A stretch of DNA of 35,833 bases from Oscillospiraceae bacterium. GTDB lineage: Bacteria; Bacillota; Clostridia; Oscillospirales; Acutalibacteraceae. Below the pieces are notes generated by a model, which saw only the letters and a program-made list of their open reading frames with translations, ran no database searches and had not been told where the DNA came from. The stretch spans positions 1 through 35,833 of the forward strand of contig CADBBT010000033.1 of NCBI GenBank assembly GCA_902792985.1, written 5' to 3'. Both the position numbers and the translations under genes were made by a program. The number at the start of each line of letters is the position of its first letter. The stretch's first letter is position 1. This document shows positions 26,523 through 35,833 of this stretch, piece after piece.

Positions 26523-28982
26523 ATGAAAACAACATCCGCAGTACGCGCGCGTGCCCGCGAACTCACCGCGCTTCTCACATTGGAGGAAAAGCTGAGCCTG
26601 ATCGTGGAAACTGCCGAAGCGATCGAGCGTCTGGGCATCCCCAAGTATTATCACGGCAACGAAGCGCTACACGGTGTGGTGCGTCCCGGAAAGTTCACAG
26701 TGTTTCCGCAGGCGATCGCATTCGGCGCTATGTTTGACGACGTGTTTCTTGAAAAAATCGCAGATGCCATCTCCACCGAAGCGCGCGCAAAATATTTTCA
26801 CGGCGAACGTGAAGAAAACGGCGGAAAACCCTATGAGGGACGTTATAACGGGCTTTTGACGTTCTGGTCGCCGGATCTGAACCTTGCGCGCGATCCGCGC
26901 TGGGGCAGAACGGCTGAAACCTACGGGGAAGATCCGTTCCTTGCCGGAAAAAACGGTGCGGCGTTTGTGCGCGGCATCCAGGGCTATGACGAGAAGTACC
27001 TGAAAGCGATCGCAACGCCAAAGCACTTTACCGCCAACAACGAAGAACACAACCGCATGTCCTGCAATGCAAAAATGAGCGAAAAAACGCTGCGTGAATA
27101 TCATCTTGAGCCGTTTCGCATGGCGGTGCAGGAGGGCCATCCGGAAGCGGTGATGGCGGCATATAACGGAATCAACGGTGTGCCTTGTCACGAAAACCAC
27201 CGCCTGCTGACAGAGATTCTGCGCGACGAATGGGGCTTTGACGGCTATGTTGTGTCCGACTGCGGCGGTGTGAGCTGCTTGTGGGACGCGCACCACAAAG
27301 AGCCGAACGAAGTGGCGGCTGCTTCTGCTGCGCTGAACGCCGGCATCGACCTGGAATGCGGCGAGGACTTTTTCAAGCTATACTTAAAGGAAGCGTTGGA
27401 GAACGGCAGTGTAACCACAGCGCGGATCGACGAAGCCGTGACCCGCGTGCTGATTGCACGCATCAAAGCCGGACAGTTTGACGACCCGAAGACGCTGCCG
27501 TGGTATCAGACGCCGTTTTCGGTGATCGCCTGTGAAGAACACGGCCGCCTTGCCTATGAAGCGGCGATCAAATCCGCAGTCCTGCTCAAAAACAACGGCA
27601 TTCTTCCGCTGCGGCAAACGGACATCACTGTGGCGGTTTGCGGCAACAATGCCGATCTTGCACAGTTCGGTGATTACAGCGGCGTGCCTGTGCACGCCCC
27701 GATCACACCGCTTGACGGCATTCGCGCCTATGAAAACGTCAACGTATCGTTTACGCCGTGGAATTACACGGAAACGGGCGCAGATTTCCAAACGGTTCCC
27801 GCCGCGTTCCTTTTCCATGACGGTGAAAGCGGCGTGGAAGGTAGCTATTATGACAATGATGTGTTCACAGGTCTGCCGAAAAAGCGAAACGACGCGGTGC
27901 TGGACTTCAAATGGGACGATCAGATGCCTGATCCGCTGATCACGACACAGTTGTTTTCCATCGTCTGGCGCGGAGAGATCGAAGCGCCCTTTACCGGCGA
28001 ATACCGCTTTGATGTGCGTGTGGCCGGCAGCGCAAAATGTACGCCGCCGGAGCTCACGCTCGATCACGGCGCTTTCAAAAGCGGCGAGACGGTCCATCTC
28101 AAGCGCGGCGAGCGCATCGATTTCGTGCTGCGCTTTGTCAAAAACACCGACAAGCCTGCCTGCACTTTGCTTTGGCAGATCACGCCGGACGAAGAAGCAA
28201 ACGATATGTTTTCCGCCGAAGCTGCCGGGGCTGCTGACGCGGATGCTGTGATCGCCGTGGTCGGACTCGGCACACAATACGAGCGCGAAGGCCGCGATAA
28301 ACTCGACCTTTCCTTGCCGAAAGAGCAGATCGCGCTGCTGAAGAAGCTGCACGCAGTTAACGAAAACCTGATCGTTGTGCTTGAAAACGGAAGCGCACTG
28401 TCGATCCCGTGGGTCGCAGAACACGCTGCGGCGATTCTGGAGGTCTGGTATCCGGGTGAACGAGGCGGCACGGCGATTGCCGATCTGCTGTTCGGAAAAG
28501 AATCGCCTTCCGGAAGGCTCCCGCTGGCATTCCCGGTGCAAACAGAGGATCTGCCGCCGTTTGACGATTATGAGATGGAACACGGCAGGACCTATATGTA
28601 CCGAAAGATCAAACCGCTGTATGATTTCGGTTTCGGCCTTTCCTATACGCGTTTTGCCTATTCCGACCTTCACAAAACGGAAACCGGCGTTGCCGTCACG
28701 GTAAAAAACGTCGGAGATCGCACCTCGGACGAGGTTGTGCAGCTTTACATCGATTCCGCCGGGCTGGAAAACCAGCCGCGCGTGCGGCTCAAAGGCTTCA
28801 AACGCATCCGCCTGCAGCCCGGAGAAGCGCAGACCGTCAGCTTTTTGCTGAATGACGAAAGCTTCTCCCTGTTCGGCGAAGACGGCGTTTGCCGCGTCTA
28901 TGGCGGCACCTACTGCGTATTTGCCGACGGCCATCTGCCGGATGAAAGCTCCTGCTGTTTACAGATCATAAAATCAAACTGA
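26523..28982 (+). CDS. glycoside hydrolase family 3 beta-glycosidase with PA14-like insert
   Basis: 819 residues, no signal peptide, so cytoplasmic. The N-terminal barrel has WSPDLNLARDPRWGRTAETY, GEDPFLAG, TPKHFTANNEEHNRM and the nucleophile Asp246 in GYVVSDCGG. The C-terminal alpha/beta domain begins KSAVLLKNNGILPL and is split by a PA14-like insert (about 425-560: EGSYYDNDVFTGLP, FTGEYRFDVRVAGSAKC). It resumes at ADAVIAVVGLGTQYEREGRD and ends with a fibronectin III-like domain (YDFGFGLSYTRF, VTVKNVGDRTSDEVVQLY). This architecture is common in beta-glucosidases and beta-xylosidases; specificity is open. AGCGAGGT precedes the ATG. It begins the carbohydrate cluster. Confidence 0.95.
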   Translation: MKTTSAVRARARELTALLTLEEKLSLIVETAEAIERLGIPKYYHGNEALHGVVRPGKFTVFPQAIAFGAMFDDVFLEKIADAISTEARAKYFHGEREENGGKPYEGRYNGLLTFWSPDLNLARDPRWGRTAETYGEDPFLAGKNGAAFVRGIQGYDEKYLKAIATPKHFTANNEEHNRMSCNAKMSEKTLREYHLEPFRMAVQEGHPEAVMAAYNGINGVPCHENHRLLTEILRDEWGFDGYVVSDCGGVSCLWDAHHKEPNEVAAASAALNAGIDLECGEDFFKLYLKEALENGSVTTARIDEAVTRVLIARIKAGQFDDPKTLPWYQTPFSVIACEEHGRLAYEAAIKSAVLLKNNGILPLRQTDITVAVCGNNADLAQFGDYSGVPVHAPITPLDGIRAYENVNVSFTPWNYTETGADFQTVPAAFLFHDGESGVEGSYYDNDVFTGLPKKRNDAVLDFKWDDQMPDPLITTQLFSIVWRGEIEAPFTGEYRFDVRVAGSAKCTPPELTLDHGAFKSGETVHLKRGERIDFVLRFVKNTDKPACTLLWQITPDEEANDMFSAEAAGAADADAVIAVVGLGTQYEREGRDKLDLSLPKEQIALLKKLHAVNENLIVVLENGSALSIPWVAEHAAAILEVWYPGERGGTAIADLLFGKESPSGRLPLAFPVQTEDLPPFDDYEMEHGRTYMYRKIKPLYDFGFGLSYTRFAYSDLHKTETGVAVTVKNVGDRTSDEVVQLYIDSAGLENQPRVRLKGFKRIRLQPGEAQTVSFLLNDESFSLFGEDGVCRVYGGTYCVFADGHLPDESSCCLQIIKSN

Positions 28983-29008
28983 TTTTCATTTTTTAGAGGT
29001 GTATCCAA

Positions 29009-30376
29009 TTGAAACGCAAAAACCTTTTTTCAATCATCGCTTTGCTGCTGGTTTTTTTGTTGTTGTTTACCGGCTGCAATTCCATTTCAAAAACAAAGCA
29101 GGAAAACCTCGAAGCGGCGCTTGAAGAAGAAATCGCCGAAGAATTTACGCCGGTGTTCCGCTTCGCGATCGGCTCAGATGTGCACATCTCCGCAGGCGAT
29201 TCGCTGAACACCGAAAGGCTGCAGCAAATGATCGAGACCGCGTACCGCTACAGCGATTCCCATCCGACCTATCAGGCACTGGATGCGTTTTTACTCGCGG
29301 GCGACAATGTCGATCGTGGCTACGATGAAGAATATGACATTCTGACCGACGTGCTGAACAAGGGGATTCGCCCCGAGACGAAGCTCATCACGATCATGGG
29401 CAACCACGAATTCATCTCCACCGGCCATGAGGGTTATGTCCGTCATATGGGGGAAGAGCTGGACAAACACGAGGTCGTCAAGGGCTTCCATTTCATCGGC
29501 ATTTCACCCGACCCGAAGGACACCTGGCAAACGCCCAAGCAGATCCTTTGGATGGACAAGGAGCTGCGCAAAGCCGAAAAGGACGACCCGAGCAAGCCGA
29601 TCTTTACGATGCAGCACGGCCACATCTGGAACACGGTTTACGTTGCGCACGATTGGTACACGCAAATGTCCCTGCCGCTGCACATGGTCTATTCGAAATA
29701 TCCGCAGGTGGTCAACTTCTCCGGTCATTCCCACAGTCCGATCAACCATCCGCGCGGCGTTTGGCAAAACAGCTATACGCAAGTCGCCTGCGGCACACTG
29801 TTCTATTTTGAACTGCAGCGCGACATCGGCGACACGACCATCCCCGAGGACGCGCGCAACGCGGCGCAGTATATGATCGTGGAAGTGGACGCGCAAAACC
29901 GCGTGAAGATTCAGCCGTTCAACATTTTGACAAACGATTTCATGAAAACGCCCGCAACGACCGACGACCCTGCAAAGCAGCTCGTATACTTTATCCACGA
30001 TGTCAAAGACAAGTCGAGCTTTGTTTATACAAAAGCGCGCAAAAAGCTGGCGACTGCGCCGTGGTTTGAAGCAGGCGACGAAATTACGATCGACGAGACC
30101 GGCGCGCAGCATGTTGCGCTTTCCTTCCCGCAGGCGGAAAGTGACGAGTGCGTTTACGGTTATCGTATCACATTGAAGGACGCGCAGAATGCCGGCAAGA
30201 AAATCGAAAAAGAGATCTATTCAAAGTTCTATCTGGAACCTATGCCCGAAACGCTCAGCGCGGTCGTGGAAGGGCTTTCTGCCGGAACGACCTATCAGGT
30301 GACGGTCACGCCGCTCGACGCCTGGCTGAATGCCGGGGAGCCGCTGCAAACCGAGGTTTCAACAACTGTGTCGTAA
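29009..30376 (+). CDS. metallophosphoesterase lipoprotein
   Basis: 455 residues starting with TTG at 29009, supported by AGAGGTG at 28995-29001. Lipobox FTGC anchors it outside. Motifs in order: IGSDVHIS (Asp57), LAGDNVDRGY, MGNHEFIS, a His in FTMQHGH, and FSGHSHSPINH, a full di-metal calcineurin-like site. A C-terminal beta domain (about 360-455) ends in a fibronectin-like phrase, GLSAGTTYQVTVTPLDAWLN, as in purple acid phosphatase-like proteins. It sits 26 bases after the GH3 gene, in one operon with glycosidases, suggesting joint action on a phosphorylated glycan; that is inference. Confidence 0.9.
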   Translation: MKRKNLFSIIALLLVFLLLFTGCNSISKTKQENLEAALEEEIAEEFTPVFRFAIGSDVHISAGDSLNTERLQQMIETAYRYSDSHPTYQALDAFLLAGDNVDRGYDEEYDILTDVLNKGIRPETKLITIMGNHEFISTGHEGYVRHMGEELDKHEVVKGFHFIGISPDPKDTWQTPKQILWMDKELRKAEKDDPSKPIFTMQHGHIWNTVYVAHDWYTQMSLPLHMVYSKYPQVVNFSGHSHSPINHPRGVWQNSYTQVACGTLFYFELQRDIGDTTIPEDARNAAQYMIVEVDAQNRVKIQPFNILTNDFMKTPATTDDPAKQLVYFIHDVKDKSSFVYTKARKKLATAPWFEAGDEITIDETGAQHVALSFPQAESDECVYGYRITLKDAQNAGKKIEKEIYSKFYLEPMPETLSAVVEGLSAGTTYQVTVTPLDAWLNAGEPLQTEVSTTVS

Positions 30377-30406
30377 CGGACGATTCAAAGAAAAGGAGAG
30401 AGAAGC

Positions 30407-31777
30407 ATGACACGGATTTGGTTCATGATCATAAAAACCGTATTGCTGTTTTTGACTGCAACGGGCATCGGCACTTCGGGCTTTGCGCCGTTTGTCGAAA
30501 CATCGGATCTGACCGGAAATGTCACCGAACCCGGCGATCAGAGTTTGTATCTTCAGATCGAAGCACAGGATGCGGGCTGGGACAGCTATCTTCCCGGGCG
30601 TGTGTTCGGCGGCTACCGTTACGGGCCTTCCATGATTTTGAACGCCGACGGCAGCCTTGACCGCTGGAGCGCCACAAACGGCACCTTCGGCTTCTGGGAT
30701 GTGATTACCTATTCTCGCGCTTATAACGACGGCAGAAACCGTACCAAGGAGACGGTTGCTGTTAAGCCTACTTCTGGCACGCGCGATGAGCTTTCCACCT
30801 GCGACCCCGGCGTGATCAAATTCGGCGGCTATTACTATGTCGGCTATACTTCCACGATGGACGAGCGCGGCGTCGATAACGACATCTATGTTGCGCGCAG
30901 TGTAAATCCAGACGGCCCCTTTGAAAAATGGACCGGCAGCGGCTGGGGTACCGAGCCTTTCCCGCTGGTGGATTATGACGGAAATCCGGATGAAGGCGGC
31001 GCTTTGGAACCGTCGTTCGTGCTGATGGGCGATACACTGTACATCTATTACAACTGGAACGGAGCCATGCGTGTGGCGACCGCCGACGCAACCGATGAAA
31101 ACTGGCCTGCGACGCTCAAGATGCGCGGAGAAGGCATTCCCACTGACAAGGGCGATTCCAAGGATGTCAAATATGTGGATGCGCTCGGCAGATTTGTCGC
31201 TGTGTTCACCTCCGAACGGTTTACGGAAAACAGCTATATTTCCGTATGGGAATCCTTCGACGGCATCCATTTCCGCCAAAGCGGCTTGGTGAAGAAGAAT
31301 ACCGTGCGGTATCTGCACAACTGCGGCATTTCCGGCCGCAGCGACGGACACATCTGTGAAGGCGACCCGGTGTATCTTTCCTATGGCTACGGCACAAGCT
31401 GGGGCACCTGGGCAACGCGCACCCACCGTGTGACGCTTTCGCTTGCGAAGAAAGCAAAGACCGATCCTACAACGGAAGAAAACCTTGCGATCGAGCACGG
31501 CGTCCACAAGGAACGCGCTGTGCCGGAAGTCATCACCATCGCTGCGCAGCAGCCTGTTTATACGCTTGAAAAGAGTAAACAGGTGATGATTTACGCCTAC
31601 GATTCCGACAACTTCAACACACCCATTCTGCTCGGCGTTAAATTCAGCGGTTACGACCGTTCGATCATCCGTATCGTTTGCGGCCGCATCTTTATTCGCG
31701 GCACTGGTGAAACGCGCGTGACCGCAACATGGAAAGGCTATACCTGCGACTTTGTGGTCAAGGCCGTGAAAAAATAA
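30407..31777 (+). CDS. secreted beta-propeller protein, GH43/GH32-like, with C-terminal Ig-like domain
   Basis: 456 residues. An N-terminal hydrophobic export signal is followed by a likely five-bladed propeller: RYGPSMILNADGSLDRWSA, STCDPGVIKFGGYYYVGYTS, NDIYVARSVNPDGPFEKW, GALEPSFVLMGDTLYIYYNW and SYISVWESFDG. Aspartate in CDPGVI and Glu in ALEPSF fit catalytic positions of GH43-like enzymes, but the assignment is by pattern only. Residues from about 380 (AAQQPVYTLEKSKQV to VVKAVKK) look like a bacterial Ig-like domain. AAAAGGAGAG precedes the ATG, 31 bases after the phosphoesterase gene. Likely substrate is an extracellular plant or host glycan. Confidence 0.75.
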   Translation: MTRIWFMIIKTVLLFLTATGIGTSGFAPFVETSDLTGNVTEPGDQSLYLQIEAQDAGWDSYLPGRVFGGYRYGPSMILNADGSLDRWSATNGTFGFWDVITYSRAYNDGRNRTKETVAVKPTSGTRDELSTCDPGVIKFGGYYYVGYTSTMDERGVDNDIYVARSVNPDGPFEKWTGSGWGTEPFPLVDYDGNPDEGGALEPSFVLMGDTLYIYYNWNGAMRVATADATDENWPATLKMRGEGIPTDKGDSKDVKYVDALGRFVAVFTSERFTENSYISVWESFDGIHFRQSGLVKKNTVRYLHNCGISGRSDGHICEGDPVYLSYGYGTSWGTWATRTHRVTLSLAKKAKTDPTTEENLAIEHGVHKERAVPEVITIAAQQPVYTLEKSKQVMIYAYDSDNFNTPILLGVKFSGYDRSIIRIVCGRIFIRGTGETRVTATWKGYTCDFVVKAVKK

Positions 31778-31815
31778 GAAATCCTTATCAAAAAAGAATG
31801 ATCGGAGGAAGAACG

Positions 31816-33624
31816 ATGAACCTCGATGATGAAACAAAACGACAGGTCGAAAAATCGACAGGATCCGCTTCTTTGCAGATCCCGCGGCCGGAACATCCCC
31901 GTCCGCAGTTCGTCCGCGACACATGGATGAACCTGAACGGACAGTGGGATTTCCTCTTTGATTTCGGTAACTCCGGTCTTGACCGCGAGCTTTGGGACGA
32001 AGCAAAGCTGTCCGACGCGATGTCGCAGTCGCCCATGCCGACAACGATCACCGTTCCGTTTTGTCCGGAAAGCAGACTGTCCGGCATCGGTTACACCGAC
32101 TGGATCGCCGCAGTCTGGTACCGCCGCAGATTCACGCTGAACGAAGCGCAGTCTGCCGGACGGGTGCTGCTGCATTTCGGCGCAGTCGATTATCACGCGA
32201 TCATCTGGCTCAACGGCGAAAAAGCAGGGGAGCACACGGGCGGCTACGCCTCCTTCACCCTCGACATCACGGCATTGGCACACACGGGAGAAAACACCGT
32301 GATCGTCTATGCCGAAGACAACAACCGCAGCGGCAAACAGCCCTGCGGCAAGCAGGCGCGCAAATATTATTCGAACGGATGCGATTACACCCGTACCACA
32401 GGTATCTGGCAGACCGTTTGGCTGGAATTCACGCCGAAGCAGGCGCTCACTTCGATTCGGATTACGCCGGATGTTGCAACGTGCGCTGCGCTGATCGATG
32501 TGGAGACCGTCGGCGGACACAGTGTGGAGGCCGTTGCGTCCTATTGCGGACGTGCCGTCGCGCGTGCGCAGGTGGCTCTGACAGGTTCACGGGCGCATTT
32601 GGAGCTGAAACTTTCGGAGCTGCATCTGTGGGATGTGGGGCAGCCGGAGCTTTATGATCTGCGCGTAACGCTCGATACCGGCGACGCGGTGCAAAGCTAT
32701 TTCGGCATGCGCAGCGTGGCGCTGTCTGACAAAGCGCTTCTGCTGAACGGCCGGCCGGTGTTTATGCGCATGGTGCTCGATCAGGGCTTTAACCCTGAGG
32801 GCATCTATACCGCTCCGAGCGACGCGTTTTTGCGCCGCGACATCGAGCTTTCCATGGCGCTCGGTATGAACGGTGCACGGCTGCATCAGCGCGTTTTTGA
32901 AGAACGCTCGCTTTACTGGGCTGATCAACTTGGCTATCTCGTATGGGGTGAGTATGCCAACACCTGCTCGCTCAGCGACGGTCGCGGGATCGGTTACTTC
33001 TTGCCGGAATGGATGGAGACCGTGAAGCGCGATTACTCCCATCCGAGCATCATCGGCTGGACGCCGCAGAATGAATCTTATTGGACGGGCGCCGTGGAGC
33101 CGATCTGCCAAAAGGTATTTTATCAAGTGACCAGGGAAATGGATAAGACCCGCCCTGTGATCGACGCGTCCGGCGGCATCCATTTTGAAACAGATATGTA
33201 TGATATCCACGACTATGAGCAGGATCCGGCGGTTTTGAAAGCACGGTTCGACAAAATGCTGGAAGACCCCATGTATGTGCCGAACCCCATCCATCAGGAG
33301 CAGCTTAAGAAAAACGTCTATGCCGGTCAGCCGGTCTGGGTGTCGGAATACGGCGGCACATTCTGGAACCCGTCGGAGCCCGGCGGTTGGGGCTACGGCA
33401 GTACGCCGAAAACAGAAGCGGCGTTTCTTGAACGGTATACGGGATTGACGAATGTGCTGATGCAAAACGAGCGTGTGTGCGGTTTTTGCTATACGCAGCT
33501 CACAGATGTTGAACAGGAACAAAACGGGCTTTACCGTTATGATCGCAGCCGAAAGTTCAGCGACGAGATCTATGAGGGAATCCGCAAGGTGAATGAACAG
33601 ACGGCGGCGATCGAAAAGGAATAA
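31816..33624 (+). CDS. glycoside hydrolase family 2 (beta-galactosidase/glucuronidase type)
   Basis: 602 residues from ATG 31816, with GGAGGAA at 31804-31810; an in-frame start inside the previous gene was rejected. No signal peptide. The sugar-binding domain has WMNLNGQWDFLFDFGNSGLD and WYRRRFTLNE, then the jelly-roll phrase WLNGEKAGEHTGGYASFTLD and the immunoglobulin-like domain. The TIM barrel carries the acid/base Glu420 in WTPQNES and the nucleophile Glu511 in VSEYGGTFW. Both catalytic residues are present, so it should be active; the sugar specificity is open. At 602 residues it is a short GH2 without C-terminal extra domains. Confidence 0.93.
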   Translation: MNLDDETKRQVEKSTGSASLQIPRPEHPRPQFVRDTWMNLNGQWDFLFDFGNSGLDRELWDEAKLSDAMSQSPMPTTITVPFCPESRLSGIGYTDWIAAVWYRRRFTLNEAQSAGRVLLHFGAVDYHAIIWLNGEKAGEHTGGYASFTLDITALAHTGENTVIVYAEDNNRSGKQPCGKQARKYYSNGCDYTRTTGIWQTVWLEFTPKQALTSIRITPDVATCAALIDVETVGGHSVEAVASYCGRAVARAQVALTGSRAHLELKLSELHLWDVGQPELYDLRVTLDTGDAVQSYFGMRSVALSDKALLLNGRPVFMRMVLDQGFNPEGIYTAPSDAFLRRDIELSMALGMNGARLHQRVFEERSLYWADQLGYLVWGEYANTCSLSDGRGIGYFLPEWMETVKRDYSHPSIIGWTPQNESYWTGAVEPICQKVFYQVTREMDKTRPVIDASGGIHFETDMYDIHDYEQDPAVLKARFDKMLEDPMYVPNPIHQEQLKKNVYAGQPVWVSEYGGTFWNPSEPGGWGYGSTPKTEAAFLERYTGLTNVLMQNERVCGFCYTQLTDVEQEQNGLYRYDRSRKFSDEIYEGIRKVNEQTAAIEKE

Positions 33625-33659
33625 CCATCGTTTTACAAAAAATTGCAAAGGTGATTGCA

Positions 33660-35833
33660 ATGAAGAAAAAGGTTTTATCCGTCCTTTTGACGCTGACCCT
33701 TCTGGCGAGCTTCGTGTTCTGCGTTCCGCTCACCGCCGGTGCGCTGTATTACAGCCAGGGTCAAAAGCTTGCCCGCACAATCGGTGATGAGGGATACATC
33801 CCCTTTGGCTACGGGTCTGAGACGCAGGTGGGTGATTATGAAGGGCAACCGATCGATCCGCTGAGAGCGCTGGAAGAAGCCGAGAAGAACGGCGAGATCT
33901 CAATTTATCATCCGATGAGCGATAATTATATTGCTGCACTGCAAAACGGTGCGCCTTATCTTCCCACAGACGCCGAAGTCAAAGCGGCAGCCGCTGCGGC
34001 ACAAACGGCGATTTGCTTCTTCAGCCGCTGGGGCGGTGAAGCGTTCGACGTTGCGGAAAAGGACTGGTATTTACAGGAAGCTGAAAAGACGCTGCTGCGA
34101 AAGCTGACGGCTTCGTTTGAAAAAATCGTCGTTGTGCTCAACACGTCGTCTGTTATTGACACGTCCTGGGCACAGGACGAGATCGACGGCATCCATGTTG
34201 ATTCCGTGCTGTTTGTCGGCTATACCGGCGTGCAGGGCGGTCTTCCGATCGCGGACGTGCTGCTCGGCCGCGTGAATCCCTCCGGCAAGACCAACGACAC
34301 CTGGGCAAAGGATCTTGCGGATTATCCCTCCACCGCCGGATGGAACAAGAAGGATCAGATGTATACCGAGGACATTTTTGTCGGTTACCGCTGGTTTGAA
34401 ACTTTTGATCCCGCTTATAAAAGAGTGAATTATGAGTTTGGCTACGGGCTGTCCTTTACCACCTTTGATATTCAGACATCGAACTTTACCTATGAAAAAG
34501 GAATCGTCAGCGTGGACGCTTCCGTGAAAAACACAGGCTCTGTGCCCGGAAAGCAGGTTGTGCAAATGTACCTTTCCGCGCCGCAGGGCAAGCTCGGCAA
34601 AGCGGCGAAGGTACTCTGCGATTTCAAAAAAACAAAAATGCTTTCTCTTGGAGAAACCCAGACGCTGAAACTCAGTGCAAAGCTTTCCGATTTTGCATCG
34701 TTTGACGATCTGGGCAAAACCGGCAACAAATCCTGCTATGTGCTTGAAAAGGGCAGTTACCGCTTCCTTGTCGGCTCCTCTGTGCGCAATGTTGCCGAGG
34801 CCGGCACGGCAAAGGTCAAAAAGCTGACCGTCACGCAAAAGCTGACGTCGCTTTGCCCGACCAACCTTGAAAAACGTCTGCTAGCAAATGGCAGCTATGA
34901 GACACTGCCCGTGCGGGCAAAAGCACAGAACTACGTTCATACCGAGACGCCGAAGGCCAATGTGAAGGAAAGCAAAACGCTCGTTGGCCACCGCCTCTCC
35001 GAAGTGGTGTTCGGAACGCTCTCGATGGACGACTATCTTGCGCAATGGAGCGACAAGGAACTCGCATCCTTCTTCGTTTCCTACGAACAGAATCAGGTCG
35101 GTGTCAGCGATGCGCTTTGTGTAAAATACGGTCTGAATCGCTTTTCGCAGGGTGACGGCGGCATGGGGCTTTGCTTCATGGGCACAGTCTATCCGGGCAA
35201 TGCGATGCTTGCGAGCACATGGAGTGATGCGCTCTTCGAAGCATATGGACTTCTGCTCGGTGCGGAGCTTTATAAAAACAATGTCGGAATGTGGCTTGGA
35301 CCTCCGGTCAATCTGCACCGCAATCCTTTGCTCGGCAGAAATGTTGAATACTATTCGGAAGATCCCTATATTTCAGGCAGAATTGCCGCAACTGTTATCA
35401 AAGCGGTTCAGCGAAACGGCGTTGCCGTCTGTATCAAGCATCTGGTTTGCAATGAAAAGGAAGGCAGCAAGATTTGGAGCGACTCGCAGGTTTCCGAAAG
35501 AGCGCTGCGTGAGATTTATCTCAAGCCCTTCGAAATGGGCATCAAAGACGGACACGCCGAAGGCATCATGACCTCTTACAATGTGATGAACGGCTTGCCG
35601 ACTTCCGAAAACGCGGATATGCTGCGCGGCATCATTCGCGGCGAATGGGGCTATGAAGGCTTTATTACGACCGACTGGGGCAACGAAAAGAATCAAATCA
35701 GAGAGATCAATGCATCCAACAATGTTCACACACCGTTTGATCACTGCGATATCAACATGATCTATGACGCCATCGACAGCGGTGAGATCACGCGTGCAAC
35801 ACTGGAAGAAGGTGCTGCTCAGGTGCTGTGGAC
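33660..35833 (+). CDS. secreted GH3 glycosidase with permuted domain order (3' end outside window)
   Basis: ATG 33660 follows GCAAAGGTGA; the frame stays open to the window edge (724 codons so far). A signal peptide (VLSVLLTLTLLASFVFCVPL) comes first. The C-type alpha/beta domain of GH3 follows: IVVVLNTSSVIDTSWAQDEI, GLPIADVLLGRVNPSGKTND, then YEFGYGLSFTTF and the fibronectin-like part ending near residue 395. Only then comes the barrel: FSQGDGGMGLCF, WLGPPVNLHRNPLLGRNVEY, CIKHLVCNEKE and the nucleophile Asp672 in ITTDWGN. This order (C-domain before barrel) is known from Ruminococcus albus and Butyrivibrio beta-glucosidases. The part before the IPFGYGS phrase looks short, so the usual EGIVLLKN strand may be missing. 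Confidence 0.88.
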   Translation, partial: MKKKVLSVLLTLTLLASFVFCVPLTAGALYYSQGQKLARTIGDEGYIPFGYGSETQVGDYEGQPIDPLRALEEAEKNGEISIYHPMSDNYIAALQNGAPYLPTDAEVKAAAAAAQTAICFFSRWGGEAFDVAEKDWYLQEAEKTLLRKLTASFEKIVVVLNTSSVIDTSWAQDEIDGIHVDSVLFVGYTGVQGGLPIADVLLGRVNPSGKTNDTWAKDLADYPSTAGWNKKDQMYTEDIFVGYRWFETFDPAYKRVNYEFGYGLSFTTFDIQTSNFTYEKGIVSVDASVKNTGSVPGKQVVQMYLSAPQGKLGKAAKVLCDFKKTKMLSLGETQTLKLSAKLSDFASFDDLGKTGNKSCYVLEKGSYRFLVGSSVRNVAEAGTAKVKKLTVTQKLTSLCPTNLEKRLLANGSYETLPVRAKAQNYVHTETPKANVKESKTLVGHRLSEVVFGTLSMDDYLAQWSDKELASFFVSYEQNQVGVSDALCVKYGLNRFSQGDGGMGLCFMGTVYPGNAMLASTWSDALFEAYGLLLGAELYKNNVGMWLGPPVNLHRNPLLGRNVEYYSEDPYISGRIAATVIKAVQRNGVAVCIKHLVCNEKEGSKIWSDSQVSERALREIYLKPFEMGIKDGHAEGIMTSYNVMNGLPTSENADMLRGIIRGEWGYEGFITTDWGNEKNQIREINASNNVHTPFDHCDINMIYDAIDSGEITRATLEEGAAQVLW

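Noticed and set aside
27384-28934. 516-codon minus-strand ORF opposite the GH3 gene
   Set aside because: Antisense shadow created by codon bias; GH3 motifs on the plus strand are unambiguous.
30359-32044. 561-codon minus-strand ORF across the GH43-like and GH2 genes
   Set aside because: Spans two clearly real plus-strand genes and their ribosome sites; no recognisable domain.

Overview
The window looks like a chromosomal segment of a Gram-positive, anaerobic Clostridia bacterium, probably an Oscillospirales/Ruminococcaceae-like gut organism. This is inferred from AGGAGG-type ribosome sites, TTG/ATG starts, classical TTGACA/TATAAT promoters, several lipobox lipoproteins, diaminopimelate synthesis through DapL, a glnA gene followed by an ANTAR regulator, and many glycoside hydrolases. 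Base composition is moderately GC-rich by eye. No database search was possible, so names rest on motifs and family memory.

Layout. (1) 1-540: the end of an unknown gene, a small unrecognised ORF and the 3' part of a tRNA-Ser with its terminator but no 5' half, perhaps an old integration site. (2) 649-4562: a metal-chelate (iron/cobalamin class) ABC importer operon with a TiaS-like protein and a tiny Cys-rich protein. It is coupled to two secreted Ig-like surface proteins (4559-6499), one on a Thr/Pro stalk. (3) 6752-9598: a decayed patch in which four genes (nitroreductase, TetR regulator, probable radical SAM protein, aldehyde dehydrogenase) keep one or both ends but have lost internal or 5' sequence. 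(4) 9705-16517, minus strand: asnB, guaA, pyrG, dapF, dapL, so three glutamine-dependent amidotransferases plus meso-DAP synthesis. (5) 16723-20264: gdhA and, divergently, glnA with an ANTAR antiterminator. Leaders of asnB, gdhA and glnA share a GCAAAG-RYGTY box inside terminator-like hairpins, which suggests one RNA-level nitrogen regulon. (6) 20334-20682: a promoter followed by two very small hydrophobic proteins (30 and 44 aa). (7) 20783-23393: a MerR regulator divergent from a hydrolase/lipoprotein/flavin-reductase operon, with a 19-bp-spacer promoter. (8) 23490-26274: a secreted metallophosphoesterase, a lipoprotein and an exported HAD phosphatase. (9) 26425-35833: a carbohydrate cluster with a cytoplasmic GH3 carrying a PA14-like insert, a phosphoesterase lipoprotein, a secreted beta-propeller (GH43-like), a GH2 enzyme, and a secreted GH3 with permuted domain order that runs off the window.

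The most interesting items are the shared-leader nitrogen regulon, the cluster of partial deletions, and an amphipathic C-terminal tail seen on secreted proteins that resembles the stand-alone 30-aa peptide.
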